This document shows positions 16,754 to 26,046 of a stretch of 37,388 bases of DNA, piece by piece (within the stretch, counting starts at the first letter, position 1; every line of letters begins with the position of its first letter). The stretch is from the NCBI GenBank assembly GCA_005879255.1, contig VBKY01000104.1:1-37388 (forward strand), read 5' to 3'. Source of the stretch: Deltaproteobacteria bacterium (GTDB lineage Bacteria; Desulfobacterota_B; Binatia; UBA9968). The notes below the pieces were generated by a model, which saw nothing but the letters and a program-made list of their open reading frames with translations, was not told the DNA's origin and did no database searches. The translations under genes were made by a program, and so were the position numbers.

Positions 16754-17671
16754 ATGTCAATGAAAACTGAAAAAATTTGGTTCGATGGAAAGTTGATTCG
16801 TTGGGAAGACGCCAAAGTGCATGTGTTGGCCCATGCTCTGCACTACGGAACGGGGTATTTCGAAGGCATCCGTTGCTACCAGCTCGCCGACGGTCGCTCT
16901 GCCGTTTTTCGCTTGCAGGAACATATTCGCCGGCTGGCCGATTCCGGAAAGATCCTCGGATTTCCGCTTCCCTACAGCGAAGAACAGTTGTGCAAAGCGA
17001 CAATCGATGTCATTCGCGCGAATAAACTTACGGAATGCTACATTCGTCCCCTAGCGTTCGTCGGCCTGGGCGAATTGGGACTTTATGCGCCGAACAATCC
17101 GATCAATGTCTGCATAGCGGTGTGGCCGTGGGGCGCATATCTCGGCGACGAGGGGCTACGAAACGGCATCCGTGCGAAAGTGTCATCATTTACGCGCCAT
17201 CACGTCAACGTGATGATGACCAAGAGCAAGACCGCGGGCAATTACATCAACTCGGTTTTGGCCAAGCATGAAGTCAAGAAAGCGGGCTACGACGAGGCCA
17301 TCATGCTCGACGCCGAAGGCTATGTTTCCGAAGCCAGTGGCGAGAACATTTTCATTGTTCGTGACCGCAAGATCAAAACTACGCCACTGACCTCGATCTT
17401 GCCGGGCATTACCAGAGATTCGATCATTACGGTGGCCCGGGACAAAGGGTATGAGCTGGTTGAAGAGCGCTTTACCAGAGATGAACTTTACATCGCCGAC
17501 GAAGCCTTTTTTACCGGCACGGCAGCGGAGTTAACGCCGATTCGCGAAGTGGACGATCGACTCATCGGTGCCGGTCGTCGTGGTGTGGTGACCGAGGATC
17601 TTCAGACAACTTTCTTCGATATTATTAAAGGCAAGAACGGCAAGTACGAAAAGTGGCTCGCCTTTCTCTAA
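16754..17671 (+). CDS. ilvE: branched-chain amino acid aminotransferase
   Basis: This class IV PLP-dependent aminotransferase performs the last step of valine, leucine and isoleucine synthesis. In the 305-residue protein, the PLP-binding Lys159 sits in [11 protein letters not shown]. The YFEGIR segment, [10 protein letters not shown] and [12 protein letters not shown] phosphate-binding/substrate blocks are all present, as in the IlvE subgroup rather than D-amino acid transaminases. The second ATG (two residues in) is also possible. The gene lies 50 bases after the HU terminator, so it needs its own promoter; I see no clear one. Other ilv genes are not in the window. Confidence 0.95.
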   Translation: MSMKTEKIWFDGKLIRWEDAKVHVLAHALHYGTGYFEGIRCYQLADGRSAVFRLQEHIRRLADSGKILGFPLPYSEEQLCKATIDVIRANKLTECYIRPLAFVGLGELGLYAPNNPINVCIAVWPWGAYLGDEGLRNGIRAKVSSFTRHHVNVMMTKSKTAGNYINSVLAKHEVKKAGYDEAIMLDAEGYVSEASGENIFIVRDRKIKTTPLTSILPGITRDSIITVARDKGYELVEERFTRDELYIADEAFFTGTAAELTPIREVDDRLIGAGRRGVVTEDLQTTFFDIIKGKNGKYEKWLAFL

Positions 17672-17735
17672 ATCAGGGAGTGACGACGGGGGTTTCGTTA
17701 AACCTGGTCTCGCCGATCGTCTAAAAACAGTGGCA

Positions 17736-18107
17736 ATGACGGGTTCTTTGGATCCGACGTTACGCGTGGCCATGTTGCCGCGAGATACTAACTCGCACGG
17801 CACTATTTTCGGAGGCGTGATCCTGAGCCATATCGACTTAGCGGGAGGCATCGCTGCTTCACGGCAAGCATCGAGAAAGTTTGTCACCCGGGCGATGCGC
17901 GAAGTCGAGTTTATTGCGCCCGTGTATGTGGGAGATGTGGTGAGCTTTTATACCTCGGTGATACGCCAGGGAACGACCTCGGTCACGATTAGAGTCAGCG
18001 TCGAAGCCGAACGCGGGAAGGAGCCCCGACATCGCGTCAAAGTGACGGAAGCCGAGGTCATTTACGTCGCGGTCGACGAGAGCGGTAGACCGATACCATT
18101 AGGGTAA
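17736..18107 (+). CDS. acyl-CoA thioesterase, hotdog fold (YciA-like)
   Basis: This 123-residue hotdog-fold thioesterase has the hallmark segment [22 protein letters not shown]. Asn19, His21, Gly22 and Asp34 match the active-site residues of the BACH/YciA acyl-CoA hydrolases. The central strand [14 protein letters not shown] and the late [14 protein letters not shown] strand are typical. It probably hydrolyses acyl-CoA thioesters; the chain-length preference cannot be read. A GTG at 17730 two codons upstream is an alternative start, and no clear ribosome-binding site is seen. The TPR gene follows by six bases. Confidence 0.92.
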   Translation: MTGSLDPTLRVAMLPRDTNSHGTIFGGVILSHIDLAGGIAASRQASRKFVTRAMREVEFIAPVYVGDVVSFYTSVIRQGTTSVTIRVSVEAERGKEPRHRVKVTEAEVIYVAVDESGRPIPLG

Positions 18108-18113
18108 ACGATC

Positions 18114-18962
18114 TTGGAGCGAAACATTCCACTCGTGTTGCTCTTCTCGCTGGCCGTGCTGGTGGCGGCCGCCTGCCGCGTTTATGCGGCAGATCCCACA
18201 ACGGCGCAAGAGCCGAAGCAGCCGTGCTGCAGGCAAGACGGCGGGGAGATCGCCCGATTGCTCAAAAACGCCGACCGACTCTACGGCCAATTCAAGCCTA
18301 AAGAAGCCGTCGGTGAATTGCATAAAATACTCCGGCTCGACGGATACAATTTTGAAGCGCTGGTCAAGCTCGCGCGCGCTCATATTGATATCGGCGACCG
18401 GATTCCGGAAGACGGTTCCGACGCGAAGGAGCAACGGCTCAAAGAATACGCTGTCGCGGAAGACTACGCCCGCAAGGCGGTCAAAGTGGATCCCGCTTCG
18501 ACTTGGGGGCATTTCTGGGTGGCCGCCTCAGTAGGCAATATCGCCTTGGTCTCACCCATTTCGAAGCAGGTTGAGCTTGCCGGCGAGATTCGCGAACAGG
18601 TCGAAAAGGCGATCGCTTTAGATCCGACTAATGGATCGGCATACCACATTTACGGTCTGTGGCATCGCAAGATGGCTGAGATCGGCCGGGCGAGCCGGGC
18701 GGTGGCTTCGGTGCTTTACGGCCGTTCGTTGCCCCAAGGAAGCTTGGAGAAGTCGATTGAATTCCTCAAAAAGGCGATCGCACTCAATCCCACAGTAATT
18801 GTCTCTCGTTTGGAGCTGGCGCGCAGCCATGTTGCCAGGGAGGAATGGGAGCCGGCGCGAGCCGCGCTCAGATCGATTCCAGAACTGCCGATCCAGTTCT
18901 CCGACGACGCCAAACACAAACAAAAAGCCGAGCAGCTGCTGGACGAGATCAAGGACCGGTAG
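18114..18962 (+). CDS. exported tetratricopeptide-repeat protein
   Basis: The 282-residue protein starts at TTG 18114, six bases after the thioesterase stop. It has an N-terminal hydrophobic signal (PLVLLFSLAVLVAAACRVYA) with cleavage near YAAD; a lipobox-like AAAC also occurs, so lipid attachment is possible. The remainder is TPR-like helical hairpins (GQFKPKEAVGELHKILRLDGYN, EDYARKAVKVDPAST, IALDPTNGSAYHIYG, SIEFLKKAIALNPT), resembling the RMD1-like TPR family. It is probably periplasmic with a protein-interaction role. The 3' end overlaps the convergent hydrolase gene by 14 bases. Confidence 0.8.
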   Translation: MERNIPLVLLFSLAVLVAAACRVYAADPTTAQEPKQPCCRQDGGEIARLLKNADRLYGQFKPKEAVGELHKILRLDGYNFEALVKLARAHIDIGDRIPEDGSDAKEQRLKEYAVAEDYARKAVKVDPASTWGHFWVAASVGNIALVSPISKQVELAGEIREQVEKAIALDPTNGSAYHIYGLWHRKMAEIGRASRAVASVLYGRSLPQGSLEKSIEFLKKAIALNPTVIVSRLELARSHVAREEWEPARAALRSIPELPIQFSDDAKHKQKAEQLLDEIKDR

Positions 18963-19800
18963 CGTAACATCCGTCACCGCCGTTCTCTTTCAGAAACTGA
19001 ACCGCCTGCTCTTTGATCTCGCGTATTGGCAACCAATGGCCATGCTCCGGAAACAATATCAAGCGATGCGGTTTGGCCAAGCTTTGCAGTTGATCGCGCA
19101 GCAGCGTCGCCTGCAAAGCCGGGATGAGCGTGTCCTGCGCCCCATGCAGGATCAGTGTCGATGATGGCCAACGCGAGACCTCCGGCAGCACGTTGTAGAG
19201 TTGCGGCTCGGCTTCGCCGTTCGGGTTGAGCAATTGGCGCAACCAAAAACTGGAAGTTTCACGGTAGAGCCGTGGCAGATCGTAGGCGCCCGAATGAAGC
19301 AGCGCGCCTTTGACATCATCGATCCGGCTGATTAGCCCGGCCGCTACCACCGCGCCGCGAGAAAATCCATAGACGTAGAGCCGTTTGGCGTCAATCCAGG
19401 GTAGCTGTTTGGCCGTCGCGATAGCGTCGAGAACCACTTGGCGGGTTGTTTCCACCAGCGGTCCGGCTGAAGTTTTGGTATCACCATAACCAGGTAAGGA
19501 CACCGCCAGGCCGGCGAAACAAAGTTCGCGGGCAAAGATGTCAGCTGCGGGTAAGACTCGCTTGGCGCCAACGCCGGTCCAACTATGACCGTGCAGCAGG
19601 ACCATCAGCGGAAATGGGCCAGTGCCGCGAGGACGGACCAGATACGCTTCACCCTTGCCCCCCGAACTGGGGTAGAGAAAGCGCGCGGTGGCGCCCTCGG
19701 GAAGCGCCCGAAGCTCTGCCAGCGGCACGGACTGGACGGCGGCGCAGCCAACCAGAAATAGCGCACCCATTCCTGCCAAAAGAGCGTGCCGATTCACCAT
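18949..19800 (-). CDS. lipoprotein alpha/beta hydrolase (dienelactone-hydrolase-like)
   Basis: This 283-residue protein carries a lipoprotein signal peptide with lipobox LVGC (Cys19), so it is probably anchored in a membrane on the periplasmic side. The alpha/beta-hydrolase core has an oxyanion segment LLHGHSW, nucleophile elbow GFSRG with Ser147, an acid Asp223 in HGAQDTLIP, and a catalytic His at 253 or 255 (PEHGH). The fold and order resemble dienelactone hydrolase and prolyl-oligopeptidase-type esterases; the substrate is unknown. It lies convergent to the TPR gene and divergent from the PhnD-like gene. Confidence 0.88.
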   Translation of the reverse strand: MVNRHALLAGMGALFLVGCAAVQSVPLAELRALPEGATARFLYPSSGGKGEAYLVRPRGTGPFPLMVLLHGHSWTGVGAKRVLPAADIFARELCFAGLAVSLPGYGDTKTSAGPLVETTRQVVLDAIATAKQLPWIDAKRLYVYGFSRGAVVAAGLISRIDDVKGALLHSGAYDLPRLYRETSSFWLRQLLNPNGEAEPQLYNVLPEVSRWPSSTLILHGAQDTLIPALQATLLRDQLQSLAKPHRLILFPEHGHWLPIREIKEQAVQFLKENGGDGCYATGP

Positions 19801-19878
19801 CGTCTACCTAACATTCTTACAGGCAAAACCAAAACGTTTGCACCCCTTGGGCGCTTTCAGTATCAATAAGTGCTGGCG

Positions 19879-20793
19879 ATGACGAGACACCTACTACGGC
19901 GACGCTTTGCGCTTCTGCTGACGCTGTCGCTGTTTGCGTGTGGCGATGCCGGCAAGGCCGGCAAAACCTTGCGCGTCGGTTTTGTCCCGGCCGAAGACGC
20001 CCAGCAGGTCATGCAGAACGCGCAGCCGATCGTCGAGATTTTGCGCCAACAACTAGGTATGGAAATCCAGCCCTTCGTGGCGACGGACTACACCGGGATC
20101 GTCGAGGCGCTGCGGGTCAACAAACTGGATATCGCATTTCTTGCGCCTGCTTCTTACGTGCTGGCGAAAAGCGAGGCCAATATTAAAGTGATCCTAAAGT
20201 CCGAGCGAAAGGGCATTCCCTACTATTACGCCGCGATCATCACGCGGGCCGATAGCGGCATCAAAACTCTCGATGATTTACGTGGCAAGACCTTTGCCTT
20301 TGGCGATTCGCTGTCGACCACGGGCAACGTGATCCCGCGGAAAATGTTCATAGAGCGCGGCATTGATCCGGTGCGCGACTTCAAGCAAATCCTATACTCC
20401 GGCGGCCACGATGCTACCGTGCTGGCGGTGTTAAACCGCAAGGTCGACGCCGGCGCAACTTATGCCAATTCACCCGATAGCGAGGATACCGCGTGGATGC
20501 GCTACCTAAAAAATCCCGAGGACGTGAAAAGGATTCGCGCCATCGCTTTTTCCGAGCCGATCCCTGCGGATAATCTCGTCATCAGCGCCAATCTCGACGA
20601 ACGGATTGCCAAGAAAATCGAAGCTATATTCATTGAGCTCAGCCGGGACCCCAAAGGAAAAAAGATGCTGCGAGATCTCTATCAGATCGACGGGTTTGTG
20701 CCCGCGACCGACAAGGATTACGACTCCGTGCGTCGCGCCTTCATCGATGCCGGTATCCGTATAAAAGACGCGCTACAAAAAAAGCGGCCGTGA
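19879..20793 (+). CDS. phnD: phosphate/phosphite/phosphonate ABC transporter substrate-binding protein (PhnD-like lipoprotein)
   Basis: This 304-residue lipoprotein (lipobox LFAC, Cys21 from the ATG) is of the PhnD/PtxB type. It has LRVGFVPAEDAQ, the FVATDYTGIVEALRVNKLDIAFLAPASYVLA block and the FAFGDSLSTTGNVIPRKMF ligand-binding stretch typical of the family. A GTG at 19870 is an alternative start three codons upstream. The stop overlaps the start of the ATPase gene by four bases. The ligand could be a phosphonate, phosphite or another small oxyanion; no C-P lyase genes are nearby to decide it. Confidence 0.9.
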   Translation: MTRHLLRRRFALLLTLSLFACGDAGKAGKTLRVGFVPAEDAQQVMQNAQPIVEILRQQLGMEIQPFVATDYTGIVEALRVNKLDIAFLAPASYVLAKSEANIKVILKSERKGIPYYYAAIITRADSGIKTLDDLRGKTFAFGDSLSTTGNVIPRKMFIERGIDPVRDFKQILYSGGHDATVLAVLNRKVDAGATYANSPDSEDTAWMRYLKNPEDVKRIRAIAFSEPIPADNLVISANLDERIAKKIEAIFIELSRDPKGKKMLRDLYQIDGFVPATDKDYDSVRRAFIDAGIRIKDALQKKRP

Positions 20794-21569
20794 CTATTCT
20801 TGAGGTCAAGGAGCTCTGTCAATCTTATGACGGCAGCTCTCCGGTATTGCGCGGCGTAAGTTTCAGCGTTGATAAAGGAGAATTCGTCGGGGTGATCGGC
20901 CTGAGCGGCGCAGGGAAATCGACGTTGCTGCGATGTATCAATCGTCTTATCAATGCCACTGCTGGTGAGATCCTGGTTCCCAGCGCGCTTTTGCGCGGGG
21001 AATCGAATGGCCCACCCATCGATATCTTGAAACTCAACGCCGGCGACCTGCGCGCGTTACGGCGAAAAATCGGCATGATCTTTCAGCAGTTCAACATCGT
21101 AAAGCGATTGTCCGTCATCGAAAATGTTCTCTCGGGAGGGCTCGGTTACCAGCCCGCGGTAAGAAGCGCGCTGCGGATGTTTAGCCATGAAGAAAGACGC
21201 CACGCGCTGGTCAACCTCAAGCGCGTGGGCCTGCTCGAGTATGCCTACAAGCGGGCCGACGAGCTGAGCGGCGGGGAGCAGCAGCGCGTCGCCATTGCGC
21301 GGACATTGATGCAGGAGCCGGTGATTATTCTCGCCGACGAGCCGGTGTCCAGTCTCGACCCTACGCTGTCACGAGTCGTGCTCGATATTCTTAAACGGGT
21401 CTGTCGCGAAGACGGCATCACCGCCGTGGTGAGCTTGCACGCGCTCGAGCTAACCCGGCAGTACGCCGACCGTGTGATCGGCCTTAAGCAAGGGCAGATT
21501 TTTTTTGACGGTCCGACCCAGAGCCTGACCGACGCAGTGGTCGATTCGGTGTATCAACGCAGGGATTGA
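20790..21569 (+). CDS. phnC: phosphonate-type ABC transporter ATP-binding protein
   Basis: This 259-residue ATPase subunit has Walker A GLSGAGKST at 37-45, the Q-loop FQQFN around 99-102, signature LSGGEQQ at 159-165, Walker B VIILADE at 178-184 and the switch His in SLHALEL. The IFQQFNIV and the DEPVSSLDPTLS motifs are characteristic of the PhnC subfamily. Start is GTG 20790, overlapping the binding-protein stop. The permease gene follows after a 177-base gap, so the operon is probably continuous but has a loose third junction. Confidence 0.94.
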   Translation: MTILEVKELCQSYDGSSPVLRGVSFSVDKGEFVGVIGLSGAGKSTLLRCINRLINATAGEILVPSALLRGESNGPPIDILKLNAGDLRALRRKIGMIFQQFNIVKRLSVIENVLSGGLGYQPAVRSALRMFSHEERRHALVNLKRVGLLEYAYKRADELSGGEQQRVAIARTLMQEPVIILADEPVSSLDPTLSRVVLDILKRVCREDGITAVVSLHALELTRQYADRVIGLKQGQIFFDGPTQSLTDAVVDSVYQRRD

Positions 21570-21746
21570 GGTGAGCGGCCTGGTTCTTTGAGTTTCCTAA
21601 GGACATACCGATAGCCACGGCTGTTATTTTGTCAATGCCGCGCCAAAGCGAAAATGCCTAGATCATTGACCGACGCTGAGTAACGCTCGGTGCGACCGTG
21701 ACGACCATAGATCACTTTCACCGACGATCATAGAGAGGAGACGACT

Positions 21747-22685
21747 TTGGCCCAACGAACACGTAGAGCCGAACTGCCAGATATATTTGCCGAGGCGCCA
21801 CCAGCGCCACGACATCGCAAACAGTTTTTCATTGGCATCATTGCGGGGTTATTTCTCCTAACGTGGTCCTTTCAGGGAGCCAAAATCCGCCCGGGAGAAC
21901 TGCTCGAAGGGATACCCCAAATTTTTCTCACACTCGGTCGCATGTTGCCGCCGGATTTTTCAAAGATCACTGAAAGTAAAAACTATTTCGTCCCCGACAA
22001 TATTACGCCGACCGAGCTTTTGCTGCCTTTGCCGCTGGGAGAGTCCGCGAAACAAGCGCGGCAACGCTGGTGGAACAACACCTTTCCTCAAACCGTAGCC
22101 GGCGCAACACTGGAGACGGTGCAGATGGCGCTGGCAGGAACTTTTCTGGCGCTCGTGGTCGCCTTTCCTATCGGCTTCTTGGCGGCGCATAATACCACGC
22201 CCCACCCGCTCGTGTATTACGGCGTGCGCGCGGCACTGAATTTCGTGCGCACGATTCCCGACCTGGCGCTCGGGCTTTTGTTTGTCGCGGCGGTCGGACT
22301 CGGAGCGTTCGCGGGAACCCTGGCCTTGGCGATTCACACCGCAACGGTGCTCGGCAAGTTGCTTTCCGAATCCGTGGAAAATATCGACGAAGGAGTCGTC
22401 GAAGCGATCCGCGCCACAGGTGCCGGCTATGCGCAGATTCTTTCCTTCGCCGTGCTACCGCAGGTCTTGCCCGATTTAATTTCTTTCACCTTGTACCGCC
22501 TCGAGACCAATATTCGCGCCGCGTCAGTTCTCGGTCTCATCGGCGCCGGTGGTATCGGCTACCTGATGAACACGAGCTTTCGCACGTTCCAGTATCAAGA
22601 AGCGGCGGCCATCGTGCTGGTTCTGATCGGGCTCGTGATGCTAGTAGACTATCTCAGCTCGCGTCTCAGAAATCTCGTGGTTTAG
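21747..22685 (+). CDS. phnE: phosphonate-type ABC transporter permease
   Basis: This 312-residue inner-membrane permease has an N-terminal membrane segment (about 28-45), a periplasmic stretch, then about five more transmembrane segments in the second half. The cytoplasmic EAA-loop (EAIRATGAGYAQILSFAVLPQ) contacts the ATPase, and the ending RAASVLGLIGAGGIGYLM is typical of PhnE. Start is TTG 21747 with GAGAGGAG about six bases upstream. It completes the PhnD-PhnC-PhnE transporter. The preceding 177-base spacer holds no gene that I recognise. Confidence 0.92.
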   Translation: MAQRTRRAELPDIFAEAPPAPRHRKQFFIGIIAGLFLLTWSFQGAKIRPGELLEGIPQIFLTLGRMLPPDFSKITESKNYFVPDNITPTELLLPLPLGESAKQARQRWWNNTFPQTVAGATLETVQMALAGTFLALVVAFPIGFLAAHNTTPHPLVYYGVRAALNFVRTIPDLALGLLFVAAVGLGAFAGTLALAIHTATVLGKLLSESVENIDEGVVEAIRATGAGYAQILSFAVLPQVLPDLISFTLYRLETNIRAASVLGLIGAGGIGYLMNTSFRTFQYQEAAAIVLVLIGLVMLVDYLSSRLRNLVV

Positions 22686-23038
22686 TTGTTAAATGTAGCT
22701 ACCAGCGCGCGGGACGGCCATCCGAGCACAAAGGCCGCCCGAATCGGCCCGGGCCCATACGGGTCGTCTCAGACTCCTCTTGCCATTTCAAACCCGACAC
22801 CAGTCGAACAACGCTGTTCGTGCTTCGACGGCTCGGCGAAGCGGTCAGCCTATGGATTACGGCTTCGCCGATTTCACGGCAGAAACGGTACCACGCGTTG
22901 AAAACTTCACGGCTCCGGTCGCGGGACTTAGCCCCGCTTGCTTGGCTTTCTCTTCATTCGTCACGGTGATGGCGATCAACGCCGTCATGGACATTTTTTT
23001 TGGCCATGTGGTAATCTCGCCGAGGAGCGATTTCATCA
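22686..23038 (+). other. gene-free spacer between phnE and nadK
   Basis: There is no convincing gene in 353 bases. An inverted repeat with 10-base arms TCGGCGAAGC (22833-22842) and GCTTCGCCGA (22862-22871) is present, and a terminator-like hairpin lies near its right end. Short frames read through it but show no family features. Confidence 0.5.
22967..23001 (+). terminator. possible terminator before nadK
   Basis: A stem TGATGGCG/CGCCGTCA with one G-T pair and a five-base loop is followed, after six bases, by eight T residues (22994-23001). The gap before the T run weakens the call. Confidence 0.35.
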
Positions 23039-23890
23039 ATGATTCGTGCCGTTGGTTTAGTGGCAAAGTACCAAGAACCGAAAGCTACCCAGATGGTTCG
23101 TTGGCTGATTCCGTGGCTTAAGAAACGGGGAAAAAAAGTTTACGTCGAAAACGGGCTCGCGCACGTAGGAGCGCAGTCATGTAGCAAAAAACAAATGGCG
23201 ACGAAAGCCGATCTCATTATTTCCCTCGGCGGTGACGGCACTTTGCTCAATATCGCGCCGCTAGTGGAACGGCCCGAGGTGCCGATTCTTGGAGTGAATC
23301 TAGGCGGGTTGGGTTTTATTACTGAAGTCGCGATCGATGAGCTGGAATCGGTTCTTAGCAAGACCCTCGAGGGCGATTACGAAGTTGAAAAGCGCATGAC
23401 GCTCGAGATCCGTGTCATGGGTAAGAAAAGCCGCCAGCATAAGTTCCGCGTGCTGAACGACGCGGTGATCACCAAGGGAGCGCGCAGCCGAATTATCGAT
23501 TTGGAGACCTATATCGGTGACGATTATCTGTGCACCTACCGAGCGGACGGACTGATTATTTCGACGCCGACGGGCTCCACCGCCTATTCACTGGCCGCAG
23601 CAGGGCCGATCCTTGAGCCGACGCTCGGGGCCATGGTGCTTTCACCCATCTGTCCGCACACGTTGAGCAATCGGCCCATCGTCGTGCCGAGCAACGCGGC
23701 GATTCGCGTGACGCTCCGTTCTTTCGGCGACACCGTTATTTTGATTCCCGACGGGCAGCAGGGCGTACGGCTGAACAATGGCGATAAAGTGGAAGCTCGT
23801 GATTACGGCATGCCGGTTTCGCTGATCAAGCTTTCCTCGCGCAGTTACTACGAGATCCTGCGTGAAAAACTGAAATGGGGAGAGCGCTAA
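23039..23890 (+). CDS. nadK: NAD kinase
   Basis: NAD kinase phosphorylates NAD to NADP. The 283-residue protein has the GGDGT motif at 64-68 with LGGDGTLL, the NLGGLGFITE block, the LNDAVI segment corresponding to the conserved NE/D site, and STPTGSTAYSLAAAGPI, all diagnostic. The ATG at 23039 is preceded by GAGGAG about 13 bases away, a rather long spacing. The recN gene follows by 12 bases, a pairing found in many bacteria, suggesting an operon. Confidence 0.96.
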   Translation: MIRAVGLVAKYQEPKATQMVRWLIPWLKKRGKKVYVENGLAHVGAQSCSKKQMATKADLIISLGGDGTLLNIAPLVERPEVPILGVNLGGLGFITEVAIDELESVLSKTLEGDYEVEKRMTLEIRVMGKKSRQHKFRVLNDAVITKGARSRIIDLETYIGDDYLCTYRADGLIISTPTGSTAYSLAAAGPILEPTLGAMVLSPICPHTLSNRPIVVPSNAAIRVTLRSFGDTVILIPDGQQGVRLNNGDKVEARDYGMPVSLIKLSSRSYYEILREKLKWGER

Positions 23891-23902
23891 TACCGCCGGG
23901 CT

Positions 23903-25597
23903 ATGCTGCGCGAACTTCGCATCAAGAACTTCGCCGTTATCGACGAGGTCGTGCTGGAGTTGGGGCCGGGGTTGAACATCATTACCGGGGAAACCGGCGC
24001 GGGTAAATCAATTATTCTCAATGCCTTGGGGCTGATCTCGGGCGAGCGAGGGGGCTCGGATATTATACGTCACAAGGAAGACGAGGCGACCGTGGAAGCC
24101 TTGTTCGACACCGTGCCGCCAGCAATTGAGTCCAAGCTCAATGAAGCGGGATTCGAAATCGAAGGCGAGCTGGTGATTCGACGGATTCTCAATCGCTCGG
24201 GCAAGAACCGAATCTACGTAAACGGCAGCCTCTGCCCCCTCGGTTTGCTCGCTGAAGTGGGTACTTCGTTGGTGCACATCTATGGCCAGCACGAGCACCA
24301 CACGTTGTTGCAGCCGGAGACCCATTTGAACTTGCTCGATGCGTTTGCCGACCTGGATGAGAGCGCGAAGTCGATGAAAGCCAACTTCGATACCCTGTCG
24401 AGCGCTTGGGACCGGCTCCAAGAGAACCGCGCATCGCTCGACAATCGGCGCCGGGAGAAAGCGCTGCTCGAGACGCAAGTCGAAGAGATCGCTCAGGCAC
24501 ACCTGAGATCAGGCGAAGAGGAAGAACTCCGCTCGGACAAGAGCATCCTTGCCCACGCCGAGAAGTTGCATCAAGGATGTCGTGAAGGAGAGGAGCTTCT
24601 CTACGAAGGCGATGCCGCATTGGTGAGCCAGCTTGGAAAATACGCCGTCAGGCTAAAGGACTTGGCCGGGATCGACCCGAGCTTGCAGCCTGCCGTCGAG
24701 CTGCTCGAGTCCTCTTTGGCACAACTGCAAGAAGTCGCAGCGCAACTGCGGCGCTACGCCGGGCGTGTGCATTTCGACCCGCGAGCCTTAGAGCAACTTG
24801 AGGACCGCCTCGCGGAAATCCAGCGTCTCAAACGGAAGTACAACGCCGGCGTCGACGAAATTTTACGGATGCATGGGGAAATCAAGGAATCCCTTGAGAG
24901 CCTCGAGCAGAGCGAGGAACAAATCGCCGGCTTGGAAAAGACGTTTATGGAGGCGCGCCGAAACGCGTGGGAGATGGCGGAGAAAATCTCGAACGAGCGG
25001 CAGCGCGCTGCGAAAAAGCTTAAGCGTGAAATGGAAAAAGAAGTCAAAAGCCTGGGCATGCCGGATACCACCTTCGAGGTTCGCTTCGTCACCCACGATG
25101 AAAAGTCCGATGTCCAGCCATTTTTCATTGCCGGCAAAAAGCTCACCGAGCGAGGTATGGACCAGCTAGAGTTCTATTTTTCGCCGAATCCTGGAGAACC
25201 GGTGAAACCCCTCGCGAAGGTCGCCTCTGGCGGGGAACTCTCGCGCCTGATGCTCGCGCTGAAAGCGCTGGTCTTGACGCCGGGTGTGGTTTCGACATTG
25301 CTCTTCGATGAGGTGGATGCGGGAGTTGGAGGGCGAGTCGCCGAAATCGTTGGAAAAAAACTAAAACAGGTGGCAGTCCACCATCAAGTGATCAGCGTGA
25401 CTCACCTGCCGCAAATCGCCGCCATCGCTGACGCTCACTTCGTCGTCCAAAAGGAAGTCGAGAAAGGCCGAACCTTCACTCGAGTTCAACGACTCTCGGA
25501 CCGCGAGCGAGTCGACGAGGTCTCGCGCATGCTCGGCGGTGTCAAAATTACCGAGCAGACGCGCCGGCACGCCGAGGAGCTGGTTCGAGGGAAGTAA
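23903..25597 (+). CDS. recN: DNA repair protein RecN
   Basis: This SMC-like ATPase acts in double-strand break repair. The 564-residue protein has Walker A GETGAGKS at 29-36 and the GQHEHHTLLQ motif. A long coiled-coil middle (about 150-370) follows, then the signature ASGGELSRLMLALKAL and Walker B STLLFDEVDAGVGGRVAE near the C-terminus, with VTHLPQIAA after it. Length is usual (E. coli 553). It follows nadK by 12 bases and ends about 150 bases before tRNA-Ala. Confidence 0.96.
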   Translation: MLRELRIKNFAVIDEVVLELGPGLNIITGETGAGKSIILNALGLISGERGGSDIIRHKEDEATVEALFDTVPPAIESKLNEAGFEIEGELVIRRILNRSGKNRIYVNGSLCPLGLLAEVGTSLVHIYGQHEHHTLLQPETHLNLLDAFADLDESAKSMKANFDTLSSAWDRLQENRASLDNRRREKALLETQVEEIAQAHLRSGEEEELRSDKSILAHAEKLHQGCREGEELLYEGDAALVSQLGKYAVRLKDLAGIDPSLQPAVELLESSLAQLQEVAAQLRRYAGRVHFDPRALEQLEDRLAEIQRLKRKYNAGVDEILRMHGEIKESLESLEQSEEQIAGLEKTFMEARRNAWEMAEKISNERQRAAKKLKREMEKEVKSLGMPDTTFEVRFVTHDEKSDVQPFFIAGKKLTERGMDQLEFYFSPNPGEPVKPLAKVASGGELSRLMLALKALVLTPGVVSTLLFDEVDAGVGGRVAEIVGKKLKQVAVHHQVISVTHLPQIAAIADAHFVVQKEVEKGRTFTRVQRLSDRERVDEVSRMLGGVKITEQTRRHAEELVRGK

Positions 25598-25685
25598 AAA
25601 GCACTGGGTAACGAGTGATGCGTGTTGCGTCGTGGGAACAAGGATTCGTCGTAATGTTAGATTCTTACGCGTTGTTCGATGTAGG

Positions 25686-25714
25686 TTGACTTTTCTGGCC
25701 CGGTTCCCTAATTT
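25686..25714 (+). promoter_or_regulatory. possible promoter for tRNA-Ala
   Basis: TTGACT (25686-25691, five of six) and TAATTT (25709-25714, weak) have 17 bases between. The tRNA begins about 26 bases after the expected start point. Confidence 0.35.
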
Positions 25715-25746
25715 TGACTCATTACTCACTCAGTCCTTCCGTGCGT

Positions 25747-25822
<76 letters not shown>

Positions 25823-25828
25823 CCCTTC

Positions 25829-26024
25829 GCTCTGGAATCTCTCCAGAGCTTCGGGTGGCAAGCCACTCTTTTCCGCCACGATCTGTCCTGATGCAACGCC
25901 TTTCCGGAGCGAAGGCGTGTCCCCCGAAGCCTCCTCCTTCGCCAAGGCTTCGGAGGATATTCCCCGAAGTTTTAACGAAGGGGAATTGGCGCCCGGCCTT
26001 CGCAGCCGAAGCGGCTGCTTCGGC
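25829..26024 (+). repeat. cluster of palindromes after the tRNA
   Basis: Three hairpins lie between the tRNA and the GIY-YIG gene. The first has 8-bp arms GCTCTGGA/TCCAGAGC (25829-25849, possibly a processing or weak termination site). The second has 9-bp arms CCGAAGCCT/AGGCTTCGG (25924-25953). The third has 8-bp arms GCCGAAGC/GCTTCGGC with a four-base loop (26005-26024). The CTTCGGC/GCCGAAG core recurs through the whole stretch, like dispersed palindromic elements. Confidence 0.6.
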
Positions 26025-26046
26025 GGAGTAGGCGAGGGGGACAATC

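Noticed and set aside
19838..19866. TTGCAC/TATCAA pair upstream of the PhnD-like gene as a promoter
   Set aside because: Spacing is 17 bases, but the start codon would fall almost at the transcription start, and the -10 box is weak; not enough to call.
22780..23121. ORF across the phnE-nadK spacer
   Set aside because: It overlaps the start of nadK in another frame, passes through an inverted repeat and a T run, and shows no family features.
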